64,000 bases of DNA from Limnephilus marmoratus (GCA_917880885.1 OU862912.1:50579117-50643116); one strand, 5' to 3'; positions 33,402 through 43,712 are shown, numbered from the stretch's first letter. Notes: generated by a model from the sequence alone, not told the origin. Program-made: numbers and translations.

Positions 33402-36400
33402 ACGGTAGCTTGTGCTATGAAAACGTGTAAAAATAGAAGTGAAAAAGAGAATAAACCAAATTGTCGTATTACATTCCATAGGTAAGCATTATTTTACTTT
33501 ATTTTAAGCTTATTCGAATTATATTACAATATTATCAGTTTTGTAACATACACTATCATGAACGTGTTTACACACAGCCGTAATATGCGTGGGATGGCGT
33601 ATTTCAGCATATCGCTCGCCATATATTCCGATTGGGAATGTACGGCGAGCGATATGCCGAAATACGCCATCCCACGCATATTACAGTTGTGTGTGTGAAC
33701 ACGTGTTAACGCTCAGAGGGCGTGTTCATACACAGCTATTATGAATGGCGACGTAAAACACACAGCCGTTTGCAAAAGAATCAGGGATGTGCCTTCGCCT
33801 TTTGCGCTTTGCTAATATTTATTTTTGCGCTTTCCTAATCGTATCATTTGGAACGTCTATCTTTTCATGTGTTATTTCTTGCTGGAAATCCGTCGTATTA
33901 ACACTAGAAAGACCGGGTACTGCTCCATACCTATAAAGACCACGACCGTCACTTTGACGGCTGATCATTTTTTTTCAAATTGGGAGGCGGAATGGGTACC
34001 GCTGACCCGGGAACAATTTATTGCACAACCAACACCTCTGCCATAGGACACCCCAAGTGGTTGGCTACGTTTAGTGACTTAGCAGGGGTGTCCGGGTTCA
34101 TTGAGTGAGGCTTGTCCGAGTCTAGGTGGCGAATACGTTTACCCACCCACTGCGTAGCGGACCGGGTCGGGAGATACTTGTTGAGGGGACACTTATCTTA
34201 TCCTCTCCAGCAGAACCTTTCTCATCCCGTCGCCTTGCACCGCAGTGGGAGGAACGCATCCATTCGTCCGTCACTCCTGGATACATTTACGAATTTTACC
34301 TATTCATCTCTCACACTTTTTTCCTTTCGAACTTCCTTACCTTCCTTTCCCTAAAAACACAAATGCACACATAAATACACACAGCATCCCCAAAGAAGAC
34401 ATAGGCTCTAAGGGTTTTTTTCCTCGGGGCTTCCTGGAAAAAAACATGGGAGTGAAAAATGCTGTAATTTTAGTACAAGCATGTGTTATGTTCCTACAAT
34501 ATCGAATTGTTACGTTTTTTATAAAATCGAATGCACTCTCCGCAAACGGGTTTCTTACAATTATCACACGTGTCATTTATTTGGTTTTTATTATATTTTT
34601 ATTAATTTGGCACTGTCGTCTTTCAGAAGTTTTATTTTCCGGTTTCTTTTCTTTTTCGTTTACATTAGCTCCACATAAAAGCCCTAAGGAAAATAATTCC
34701 CCTCATGATATTTGTCATCTTTTGGGATGCTGTGTGGAGGGTACCTATATGAAAAGGAAGAATAATAGGTTCTGGGAAGGAAATGAGGTGAGGGGTGCGT
34801 GGGAAACTGGGGTTTATTGTGATCAAGAGTGGCGGACGCATGAATCCGTCCCCACCACAGCGGTGCAAGGCATGGGTCTGAGACTCCTGCTGGCGAGGTC
34901 AAAATATCACCCTCAAGCGTTCTCTGCTGAACCGGCCCGCCACGTAGTTGTTTGGCAGACGCATCCGCTGCTAAGATCCGGACAAACCTAACCCCATGAA
35001 CCCGGGCACCCCTGCCAAGTCACAAAACATAGCAAACCTCTTGGGGTGACCCATAGCAGACGTGTTGGTTATCCAATAAATGATTCTGTCAGTTCTTCAG
35101 AAACAAACGCAGCTGGATCAACTCTGGTATTTGTATACTCTGTCCTTCTCCAACAAGCCATAAAATAAATTTGGGCGAGAGATATATTTTTTGGGTATTT
35201 TTGTAAATTATTTGACAGTGACCTATCAACATACATATCGAGTTTGAATGGTACACGATACCGAAATAAAAAAGACAGACATAATAGTACTATCATAAAC
35301 GCGGAGGAATGGGTATGTTGTTAACTTAGGTAAAGAAGGTTGTAAACAAATTCAGCATTATGGCTCAAACCGTCACATTGACGGCGGCGGTCTTTGTAGG
35401 TATAAGTCTCTATATCTCAAAAAGTAATTAAGACACGTACCTGTTTTTTTCACCATAGTTGTTAAACCATAAATCATGAAATGTAAAAAAAAATCACACC
35501 AATACAATAATTATTAAGCACTATATCGTCATTTTACTTCGGGCTGCCGTCAAAATGAAGGCTCCGGTCTTTCTAGTGTTAATAAAGGATAATAAACCGA
35601 TCATTTTTAAATTTATCACACTTTAAGGGCCTTATTACTAAACGAGTTTTGAATTTTACGCAACTCATAAACAACCGTTAATATAAGATAAATAGTTGGT
35701 TATTCAGTTGTATAAAATTTAAAACACGTTATTAGTAAGGGGTTAAAAGTGGAATAAAGTATGTTTTATTTATTAGGCGTTATTGTATATTTTGCTTTCT
35801 TAATTGTACTCCTTCGTGGTATGTTTAGAAGTAAAATGTAGATACAGTGAGCATGTTTGGAATGAAAAATGTATGTGTCATTTTGCTGTCCGATGATATT
35901 TTTTATCAATCAAAATTTAAAATAAAATATGTTTCTATCGCACGTCGCCACCGATTATATTATTATATTTGGATCACACCGTCACGTCTCAGCGGACCAC
36001 GTGTTAGGTAAGCGCGTTGTTTCGTATGTACGGTACTGCTGGAACGAGAACGAGTGTATATCGCGTAATGCTCTAGGTTATTCCGAGTATGTGTATGTAT
36101 GGAAAACACGTTTTTTGTTTTTAATTCAAAAAGTGTCATCGGACGACAAAATTACATCTAAATTTTGACTCCAAATTCTCTTAGGAATCGCTGGTAAAAG
36201 CTGTGTGTATAAAATTTAATTTGTTTTTGAGTTGTTTTTCTTTTCTATTATCTTCTGAAAAGTGAAATGTTATGTACTTTCTTAAAGATTTCCCAAAAAA
36301 GAAAACTTGAAGACAATGTGGCGACTTTCATCCGGTAAAAGTGAGCAGACAAGTGTTCGTAACCTTCGTATCTGCTCAGAACATTTCAAAGAGACAGATT

Positions 36401-37367
36401 TTATAATAAACAAACAGGGCACACGTGTGCTACGTGTAGGTGTGATTCCATCGGTCTCTTTGTCACCTGTTACAGAAAGAATTATCGTTAGTATATAAAT
36501 TCTTTAATGACTAATAATTCTTTTTTGTAGTTATTCATTACATGTATTTATTTTAATTTTATTATCTATCCATTTCAGAAATTAAGCGACAACTTCTCTG
36601 AGAAATCATATGTATGTCTTTCTCTAGCTGATGAAACGATCAATAATACTTATGGATGGATGAACCCTCAAGAGGATTCTGATTTTTCTCTCGTTTCTTG
36701 CGCACCTGCTCTACACAGCACACACGTCGTGAGTTCATTCTTATATTTAATTATCCTTTAAATTAATATTTTATTGATAGTGCATATCACAAATTTGTAA
36801 TAAATATGTAAATTATCGAATTGCAATAATGATTATATACCTAATATTGTCAACTTTGTCTCGTTTCGAAAAGGAATGCGAACCAGAACCTATGACTATG
36901 TGCTTGACGGAGATCGAGGCCGTAGCTGCAGCTGCTCAGTCATGTGTGCTCGTTAGTTGTATGGTACCCACTACTATTCCAGAAAGCTTTGTGAGTACCA
37001 ATTGATTATTGACCTTTGATGACTTCAAAAACACATTGTACTATTATGTAGTGTGCAGACCACTCTAGTAACTGACTAAATGTTTTTATACCTAAAAATA
37101 TAATATTATGTCTCTATTCCCCAGATTCAGGAACCCCAACCCGTCTTTATGGAAGAACCACTTATTATATCAAAAACCACTCAAAAAAATAAACCAATTG
37201 AAGTCAATTACAAAAAAATGGAAAACTTATTATTAGAAAGTAAGTTACTAATTAGAAAATTAAAAAAATTAACGTTGTTTATAAACGTAAAATATTTCTT
37301 TAGAAAATATTTTTTATTTGATATACACAGCTTCTCTGACGGTGTTGGAATAAATTATCTTTTTTAA
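33402..37367 (+). CDS. THAP-domain (C2CH zinc finger) DNA-binding protein, five exons
   Basis: Exons 33402-33481, 36288-36486, 36579-36728, 36874-36990 and 37125 to about 37367, all GT-AG with consistent phase. THAP proteins bind DNA through an ~85-residue C2CH zinc module and are transcription factors or relatives of the P-element transposase. Visible ligands: C-x4-C (CAMKTC) in exon 1, C-x2-H (ICSEHF) in exon 2, with FHRFPKKENLKTMW crossing the exon junction and GVIPSV at the module end, matching the conserved F, W, F and P positions. The rest is acidic/polar with a Leu-rich C-terminus (MENLLLESKLLIRKLKKL), as in many THAP proteins. No ATG lies between an in-frame TAG (33372) and the first zinc Cys; ACG at 33402 with strong context (A at -3, G at +4) is the best start. 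A strong donor at 37239 and acceptor at 37330 allow an alternative short end. Confidence 0.8.
33561..33707. repeat. Near-perfect hairpin (fold-back) in THAP intron 1
   Basis: A 41-bp arm (33580-33620) pairs with 33644-33684 with one mismatch; the loop is about 23 nt and pairing continues outward with CACACA/TGTGTG and AACGTGTT/AACACGTGTT. Either a short palindromic MITE or a structured RNA; no data here decide. Confidence 0.85.
33977..34440 (+). repeat. ~450-bp unclassified repeat (copy B)
   Basis: Starts TTGGGAGGCGGAATGGGTAC, contains GTGACTTAGCAGGGGTGTCC, and ends near CACACAGCATCCCCAAAG and ACATAGGCTCTAAGG. The terminal hairpin arm is degraded. Nested in the piggyBac-like element. Confidence 0.75.
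34494..34665 (-). pseudogene. piggyBac transposase Cys-rich C-terminus relic
   Basis: The minus strand reads EKEKKPENKTSERRQCQI, then after a frameshift NDTCDNCKKPVCGECIRFYK and a stop at 34494. Spaced Cys pairs of this kind form the zinc-binding C-terminal domain of piggyBac transposases. A separate minus-strand frame at 35069-35296 may be the preceding part, separated by the inserted repeat; that link is weak. Confidence 0.55.
34668..35085 (-). repeat. ~450-bp unclassified repeat (copy C)
   Basis: Inverse orientation to copy B. Ends CTCCACATAA / CTGTGTGGAG (hairpin region) at left and GGTTATCCAATAAATG at right. It splits the piggyBac transposase relic. Confidence 0.75.
35629..35740. repeat. 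Short fold-back repeat
   Basis: CCTTATTACTAAACGAGTTT and TGAATTTTACGCAACT are mirrored with some changes by the right arm ending AACACGTTATTAGTAAGG. It has no coding content. Confidence 0.55.
35850..36205. mobile_element. MITE with long inverted repeats (copy 2)
   Basis: Diverged relative of 13700-14077: CATTTTGCTGTCCGATGATA at left, mirrored by TCATCGGACGACAAAATTAC at right, then TTTGACTCCAAATTCTCTTA and GGAATCGCTGGTAAAA. In THAP intron 1, just before exon 2. Confidence 0.65.
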
Positions 37368-37670
37368 TCTTCTTTTTTTATAAATGAAACCGTACAAGAG
37401 TCCCAACTGCCCTCAACTGTCTGAAGCAAATGAGACTATGGCATCCCCAATGTATGGGTATGTTGTGAGGTTGTTGAGGTTATATGGGGTATGTTGTGAG
37501 GTTGAAGGTAGTGGGGAGTGGTAGGAGATTATGAAGAGGACGGTGGGGAAATCTGGCTATTCAGATCTGATCAATGATAGTATTTTCCACTCTAGAACGT
37601 GCGGCAAACATTTAAAAATTATTTTTAATTAGTAAATTGTGAAATAATTCAAATTTTTAATTTGCATGTT

Positions 37671-37733
37671 GGGTTTCGAACCCGTGACCTTCCGCTTGCT
37701 AGTTGAGAGCGTTACCCCTCGACTACGGAAACC
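37671..37733 (-). repeat. tRNA-like sequence, degenerate (probable SINE head or tRNA pseudogene)
   Basis: On minus: an A-box-like TAGTCGAGGGG and a perfect-looking B-box region GGGTTCGAAACCC about 35 bp apart. The anticodon stem does not pair and the acceptor stem is poor, so I do not call a functional tRNA. Confidence 0.5.
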
Positions 37734-38574
37734 TTCGTATCTATGATTTTTGGGCGTGTAATTTTTTCTCAAGGTCACGGCCGTCATCACAGTCAACATA
37801 TTAATACCTTCTTACTATGTTGGCTCATCTTTTTAATATATTTTTATTCAGCTGTTATTATTGTACTGTTTTTAGCATCGATAATATAACTCCTGTATAT
37901 GTTATGTTGTTTTCTCTTAGGCTGTGCTGTTATTTTTGTACGTTATTTAAACCTCTGTAAGTTGTTTATTGAATGCTGTTCTCACAAATATAATGTTATC
38001 CTTAACCCTTTTTGTCTTTTTCTTTTCACTTCTTCCATTGTCCATAGAAAATGTAAGAAATAATTTAATGGAAGTTATATATATTATAAAAATATTATTT
38101 CTTTAAACAATATTATGTATAGTCTGAGAATACTGTTACTGTGTCGGTGTAGGTATATAATACTGTTTTACTAAGTTTCTGCTGATATATGCTTAAATGT
38201 ACCTAAACAAAAAATATTATATCCAAAAAATAAATAAAAAGCACCTTCGTCGTCAAAATATTCCAATTAATACGCCACTCCTGGCTACGCACGATCCGAT
38301 TTGCAGAACCCAGATAAGTTGGGAGGTTTAGGGGGAGGGGGGAAGTTGTTGCTTATACACAATGCGTCGATGTGGTGGTGACAAGTACCTATCTATGTAA
38401 ATCTGGTCACCAAATACGCAGTTCAAGCAGTTGGGGCGATACAAGAGTATCTAAAAAAGGATCAAATAATAATGTAACTGCTACGTGCTACGTATTATTG
38501 TAATTAAATAACGTGTGAAATAATTCAAGTAAAATAATTTTAATTAAAAGAGATAATTACATTATTTTTATTAA
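37734..38574. other. AT-rich intergenic stretch downstream of the THAP gene
   Basis: No gene recognised. Further 3' exons of the THAP gene could hide here but I could not identify any. Confidence 0.4.
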
Positions 38575-38853
38575 CTAGCAGACCCGGCCACACGTTGCTG
38601 TGGCTAACGAAACACAACGCCATTACCCAACCTTTATAAAATCTTCACCACCCGCTTGCCTGCTGCCCGCTGCCTGAATTGAATATTTGAATTTCTCGGC
38701 TTTTCTCTACTATAATAAGCATGTAATATACATATAAACCTTTCTCTTGAATCATTCTATCTATTGGTGAAAACCGCATGAAAATCCGTTGCGTATTTTA
38801 AAAGATCAATGCGCACATTTTGAGTGCCTTCATTTTATACTATGTAATTATAC
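38575..38853 (-). mobile_element. Helitron-like 3' end and adjoining repeat
   Basis: On minus the sequence ends GCCACAGCAACGTGTGGC (a hairpin), then CGGGTCTGCTAG before T, as Helitron 3' ends do. The rest (CTTGAATCATTCTATCTATT, GAAAATCCGTTGCGTA) is common in arthropod repeats. The 5' end was not located. Confidence 0.5.
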
Positions 38854-39275
38854 CAACAGAGCGGTTGTGATAACCCTAAAATATGTCGATAATCACGGAT
38901 GTGGGCGGTTCTCCAATGTGCTTGTCGCTGGTTACAGGGGTAGGTAAATTATGAAACATTTGTAAAAGTGTCTTAACTAAATATGGCAATAAAATAGTTG
39001 TCTGTGAAAAGATGCGAACTTTACTTTGCCTATTCAGACTTCGCAAATATGTTAATAACGTAGCGAGCAATTCGCGCTCCCACGTAAAAAGGTCTATTCA
39101 TTAAAAAGCAGATGTTATTTTTAAGAACTAAATGGTGATATTATAATGCGAGATGCCTATATACTGTCAGATTAATTTTTCAACCAATCACAGTCATCTT
39201 CCCCTCTTCGTACCGCCATAGTTGATTTTTCCCCTCACCTGTTATTTCTGGTCTATTGAATTTGGATGTCTATGC

Positions 39276-39979
39276 AAAATACTCAATTAATGAGGTCCTT
39301 TCTTTAAGTGTTGATTAAATTGACAAATGTTTGTCCCAAGAAGTAGTTAACATGTTTGTTAATTTTGATTTGTTTTATGGCAGTAATATAAAAAAAAAAA
39401 TTTTTTTTTTTCATAATTATGGTTTTTTATTTCATTTAACATGTAAAGAATTTTGTGATTATAAAGGCAATAAAAATTAAAATACTCAATTAATGAGGTC
39501 CTTCCTTTATAATGTGAGTGTTGATTATTGACAAATTTTTGTTCCAAGAAGTAGTTAAGGGAACGTACCCATACTACGTGACCAACTTTTTGCAATTTCC
39601 CCCCCCCCCCCCCCCCCCCCCCTCCCCCCCCCCCTCCCCCCCCCCCCCCCCGGTGACCAAAATCCTAAGCAACCGCCGCTCATTTGTATGGAGCGTGACA
39701 TTTTGAAGACCCCCCCCCCCCTAAACGTGTCACGTAGTATGGGTATGTTCCCTAACATGTTTTTTATTTTTTCGCATACTTTAATTATTGTTTTATTTAT
39801 TTATTTAATTTAACACTTGTTAACTGTCTGAATAAGTGTTCAAAATAAGCCAAATAACAGTAAACAATCGATTTTTAACATGTCTAAAAAAGTTTCGGTT
39901 TCGGCCAAAACTGAAAAAGACAACGAAGATTCGGTTTCGGTGGAAAGTCCTTTTTTTGGTAGAAAGTTTCGGTCGGACA
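39276..39979. repeat. Tandemly duplicated hAT-like segment, one unit carrying the MITE
   Basis: CTCAATTAATGAGGTCCTT ... CAAGAAGTAGTTAA occurs at 39283-39350 and again at 39484-39558. The first unit continues straight into CATG; the second is split by the MITE and resumes TAACATG. The right end, read on minus, is TAGTGTCCGACCGAAAC, matching the element at 32893. Confidence 0.75.
39559..39752. mobile_element. MITE, TAA target duplication (copy 2)
   Basis: Same inverted ends as copy 1 (one T change at the right end), TAA at 39556-39558 and 39753-39755. The internal C-run is expanded to about 50 bases with a few T. The intact target is visible 200 bp upstream. Confidence 0.85.
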
Positions 39980-40246
39980 CTACTAAGAATACTATAAAAA
40001 TAATGATGCAAAATCTGTATAATTGGTGAATTTATAAGTATTTATGTGGATAAATCATGAGTAGCGCTTAACCGTTATAGTGCTACCCAGAGCTATAGCG
40101 CTGCAATTTTCAACGAATGTTTGTCGGTCCTCGGGAGAGCGCATGATCAATTTGAATGCGGTATACTATGGTTGGGCCAGTGGCGGTCCGTGAGTTTTCA
40201 GTGAGCTAGTGAGAGTGCTAAGATTGAAAAATACGACATTATTGAT

Positions 40247-40746
40247 NNNNNNNNNNNNNNNNNNNNNNNNNNNNNNNNNNNNNNNNNNNNNNNNNNNNNN
40301 NNNNNNNNNNNNNNNNNNNNNNNNNNNNNNNNNNNNNNNNNNNNNNNNNNNNNNNNNNNNNNNNNNNNNNNNNNNNNNNNNNNNNNNNNNNNNNNNNNNN
40401 NNNNNNNNNNNNNNNNNNNNNNNNNNNNNNNNNNNNNNNNNNNNNNNNNNNNNNNNNNNNNNNNNNNNNNNNNNNNNNNNNNNNNNNNNNNNNNNNNNNN
40501 NNNNNNNNNNNNNNNNNNNNNNNNNNNNNNNNNNNNNNNNNNNNNNNNNNNNNNNNNNNNNNNNNNNNNNNNNNNNNNNNNNNNNNNNNNNNNNNNNNNN
40601 NNNNNNNNNNNNNNNNNNNNNNNNNNNNNNNNNNNNNNNNNNNNNNNNNNNNNNNNNNNNNNNNNNNNNNNNNNNNNNNNNNNNNNNNNNNNNNNNNNNN
40701 NNNNNNNNNNNNNNNNNNNNNNNNNNNNNNNNNNNNNNNNNNNNNN
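40247..40746. other. Assembly gap (500 N)
   Basis: Exactly 500 undetermined bases. They interrupt the reverse-transcriptase relic on minus. Confidence 1.
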
Positions 40747-41345
40747 AGTTTTAATGTCTTTAAAATCTTTAGCCACTCTTAGTACAAAACCTAACATTTT
40801 TAAACCCTTCTTTGAGATATTTTCAATGTGTGGTATGAAGCTAAGTTTGGTGTCGAAAGTAACACCTAAGTCATTAATTTCAGAAACAGATTCGAGAAGG
40901 AAGTTATTGATTGTGTAATTGAAAATATTTGGATTTTTTATTTTAAAACATCTCATAGTTATGCATTTATTAACATTAAGGTATAGTTTGTTATCGCTAC
41001 ACCACTCAACTAATTTTAACAAGTTTGCTGAGAGAATATAACAGTCATCCAGGCTTCGAATTGCTTTAAAAAGTTTCAAATCATCTGCTAACGAAAATGA
41101 TAATAATACAGGTCCGAGGTGGGAACCTTGCGGAACACCACTGGATGCAAAAAAATCATATGATGATTCCCCATTTAGTTAAATTCTAAGTTTTCGGTTT
41201 AAAAGATAGCTTATAAACCAAAGCAACATATTACCACGAACTCCAGTTTTAAACAGTTTTTCTACAAGAATGGCGTGACAAACCTTATCGAACGCCTTGA
41301 TGAAGTTAGTGTAAATTGAGTCAATTGTAGATACTGTAGATAAAT
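40747..41345 (-). pseudogene. Jockey-type LINE reverse transcriptase relic
   Basis: Minus strand: YTNFIKAFDKVCHAILVEKL, a stop in LNRKLRI*LNGES, SSGVPQGSHLGPVLL joined directly to LADDLKLFKAIRSLDDCYIL, then INDLGVTFDTKLSFIPHIE and KMLGFVLRVAKDF. The segment between the PQGS block and the ADD block is deleted and the frame has a stop, so it is inactive. The end is hidden by the gap. Confidence 0.8.
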
Positions 41346-42425
41346 ATAAAAATACACAAATATTCGCAATGTGCCATGTGATTCTCCCTAAATATCAAAA
41401 TATACTACATAAAAATATCGTTCAGGTATTTCTTAAATAATGGTAATTTTTTATTAAATACGTCGATACTTGAGGTGAATTTGTTTGCAAGTGTGTGAAA
41501 TCGAGGAATAGGTGCATGTATGAGGTAGTTGGTTGAGATGCAGGAGTTCACAACGGTCTAATTCGGAGTGAATAACTTTAAACAAAAAAGTTAGGTCATT
41601 TATTTTTCCTCTGTTTTCTAGGGAACGCAATTTAAGAATGTATAGTTAATGTATTTTAAATTTCGGAGCTGCCTAAATCGCTGGACGACAGATGTCAAGT
41701 TGACAGATTCTGTTTCATAAGCTTAATCGATAGGTTTGTTCTGATTCACGTACAAAGACCAGAATTCAAACCTATTGGTGAATTTCGTACACTGGGTACT
41801 TATTTTGGTTGATAATTGCCGGTGTCAACCGTTGTCAAGGAGCAAAAACAAGTGTTTGTTTTTCGTCAGTCTTCCCATCGTAACGCAGCTGTCAACATTA
41901 CCGCCCATATCGTGACAAGCTATCGTGATCCGTATAGTGAATTTACCGCCGGTAATTCATTCCCATCCCATAAGAACTAAATAACTACTGCCTGTGGACC
42001 ATCCAGAACCACGAGGGACCCACAAACCGGGCAAGATTGCCATCAAATTATCGTAAGTCCCTTTGTGAAATATCTTTGTATTTGTTTCAGTAAACGTATC
42101 TTATCGAGATCCACAAGCATAACTCGTATAGAGTGAGCATTCAGCTTCACTTAACCCTTGTAAGGTAGTGCCATCAACGCGCTCATCTTACAGATTCAGT
42201 ACAAAGAAATGTGCATTCCGTGGCCGCTCCCTAATTCATCTGACCCCCTCTCCTACCATAGGAAGAAATATTTGATAGCGTCGCGTCGTGTGGCGGTACA
42301 AAACATAAGCGCTTGGGTTCGAACGGATATCTGCTCGCTGTTTTATAGCTGTGTGTGTACACAGCTTAAATGAGTTACGTTGGGTTAGGGGTTAGGTTAA
42401 GGGATATTTTCTTTTTTGAAGATTT
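41346..42425. other. Non-coding stretch, possible untranslated exon
   Basis: No ORF of note. At 41800-42052 the composition is less AT-rich and ends in a good donor-like AATTATC|GTAAGTCC, so a 5' untranslated exon or element leader is possible. Not supported further. Confidence 0.3.
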
Positions 42426-42763
42426 GAAGTAAAACTTCTTTACGCACGCTTGACTTGGGGAGTAAGCTGGTGAATGCGTTACGAAAAGCGAGGCGAACGG
42501 GAGTTGAGAGGGAGATATAAGTTAGTGAAGATAGAAAGAGAGAGAGAGTTACGTTTCGTATATTACTGTAGGGGCAAGAGAGAGAGGTGCGGCCACACAT
42601 TTTATTTCTCTCTTTCTCTAATAGCCAGTTACGTTTCGTATATCTAAGACACAGTGCAGGCCTATTGTCTGTATCACACTGTAGGAGCAAGAGAGAGCAG
42701 TGAGTGCGCACATTTTCTTTCTCTCTTCCTATCATATAGATGAAGCTAAAGAAGTTTTACTTC
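42426..42763. repeat. Fold-back element with GAGAGA tracts
   Basis: Inverted ends TGAAGTAAAACTTCTTTA / TAAAGAAGTTTTACTTCA. Inside are two copies of GTTACGTTTCGTATAT with GAGAGAGAG or CTCTCTTTCTC runs, explaining the overlapping open frames. Confidence 0.7.
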
Positions 42764-43174
42764 AGTCGTATGGTCTAAAGTCTAAAGCACACTCGTTTTC
42801 TCGTTTTTTTCATAGCTTTTTGACATTTCAAAGAGGTGTTGACTTGATTCTGAATTGGCATGGAACCATGCGAGACATAGACAGACTCTTGTTGAAAAGT
42901 GAAAATACGAAGTTATCTTTGTGATTAATCGAAGTAAGTATACAACGCGCGGGAACCTTCGAAATACATATCTCTTAAAATTGGCCATATTTTGGCCAGC
43001 GAACGCGCGAGGGTATGTATCCGCATTTTTTACTCCAAATACCTATCGTCCAGTTGATAAGCAGACATCTCCGGAAAAATTGAAATTTGAGTTGAGGAGG
43101 TATCTATGCAGTTATAATGTAAGAGCGTACCCTCTATCGACTACAATACACAGACTATTCATAAACACCACTAA

Positions 43175-43345
43175 GGGAACGTACCCATACTACGTGACAC
43201 GTTTAGGGGGGGGGGTCTTCAAAATGTCACGCTTGGTACAAATGAGCGGCGGCGGGCATAGGTTTTTGGTCACCGGGGGGGGGGGGGGGGGGGGGGGTTA
43301 AAAATTGCAAAAAGTTGGTCACGTAGTACCTATGGCCACGTTCCC
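43175..43345. mobile_element. MITE, TAA target duplication (copy 3)
   Basis: Inverse of copy 1, TAA at 43172-43174 and 43346-43348, with a G-run near 43277-43299. The right terminal repeat has several changes (CCTATGGCCACG). Confidence 0.85.
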
Positions 43346-43377
43346 TAAGTTAATTATAACACAGAAAAACTTTTTTT

Positions 43378-43712
43378 TTTTACATGAGCTCCACACAGGA
43401 GGCCCTGAGGAAAATAATTTCCCTCAGGGCCTATGTCATCTTTGAGGATGCTGTGTGGAGGGTTTTTTTTAAGGAAAGGAAGGAGAGGAGAGTTCTGGGA
43501 AGGAAAAGGGTTTAAGGGGTGGGTAGGAATCTGGGGTTCAGAATGTCCTGGTCATCCGCCTCCAAGACCTAGACAAACCTCACCCCATGAACCCGGGCAC
43601 CCCTGCTAAATCACCAAACGTAGCGAACCACTTGGGGTGACCTATGGCAGAGGTGTTGGTTATCCAATAAAGGTTCCCGGGGCGGCGGTACCCATTCCCG
43701 CCTCCCAAATTG
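43378..43712 (-). repeat. ~450-bp unclassified repeat (copy D), best terminal hairpin
   Basis: Internally shortened copy. At 43389-43460, CTCCACACAG pairs with CTGTGTGGAG (10 of 10), enclosing a second stem GGCCCTGAGG...CCTCAGGGCC around AAAATAATTTC. The other end reads, on minus, GGGAGGCGGGAATGGGTACC. No ORF is shared among copies. Confidence 0.8.

Larger units (their letters stand above)
33902..35578 (-). mobile_element. piggyBac-like element at TTAA, heavily interrupted
   Basis: TTAA at 33898-33901 and 35579-35582 flank inverted ends CACTAGAAAGACCGGG / CACTAGAAAGACCGGA. Inner blocks ACCGTCACTTTGACGGC and GCCGTCAATGTGACGGT are also mirrored. The minus strand keeps a relic of the transposase C-terminal Cys-rich region at 34494-34665. 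Two copies of the ~450-bp repeat are nested inside. It lies in THAP intron 1. Confidence 0.75.

Noticed and set aside
35069..35296. 75-codon minus ORF as an independent gene
   Set aside because: It lies inside the piggyBac-like element next to a transposase relic and begins at a nested repeat; at most a further transposase fragment.
37240..37367. Certain 3' end of the THAP gene
   Set aside because: Readthrough to TAA at 37365 and splicing 37239 to 37331 are both plausible; I kept the longer span but cannot choose.
37671..37733. Functional tRNA gene on minus
   Set aside because: B box is good but acceptor and anticodon stems do not pair.
42397..42735. 112-codon minus ORF considered as a Rif1 N-terminal exon
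   Set aside because: It falls in a fold-back element with GAGAGA tracts and lacks Rif1 similarity or matching splice phase.
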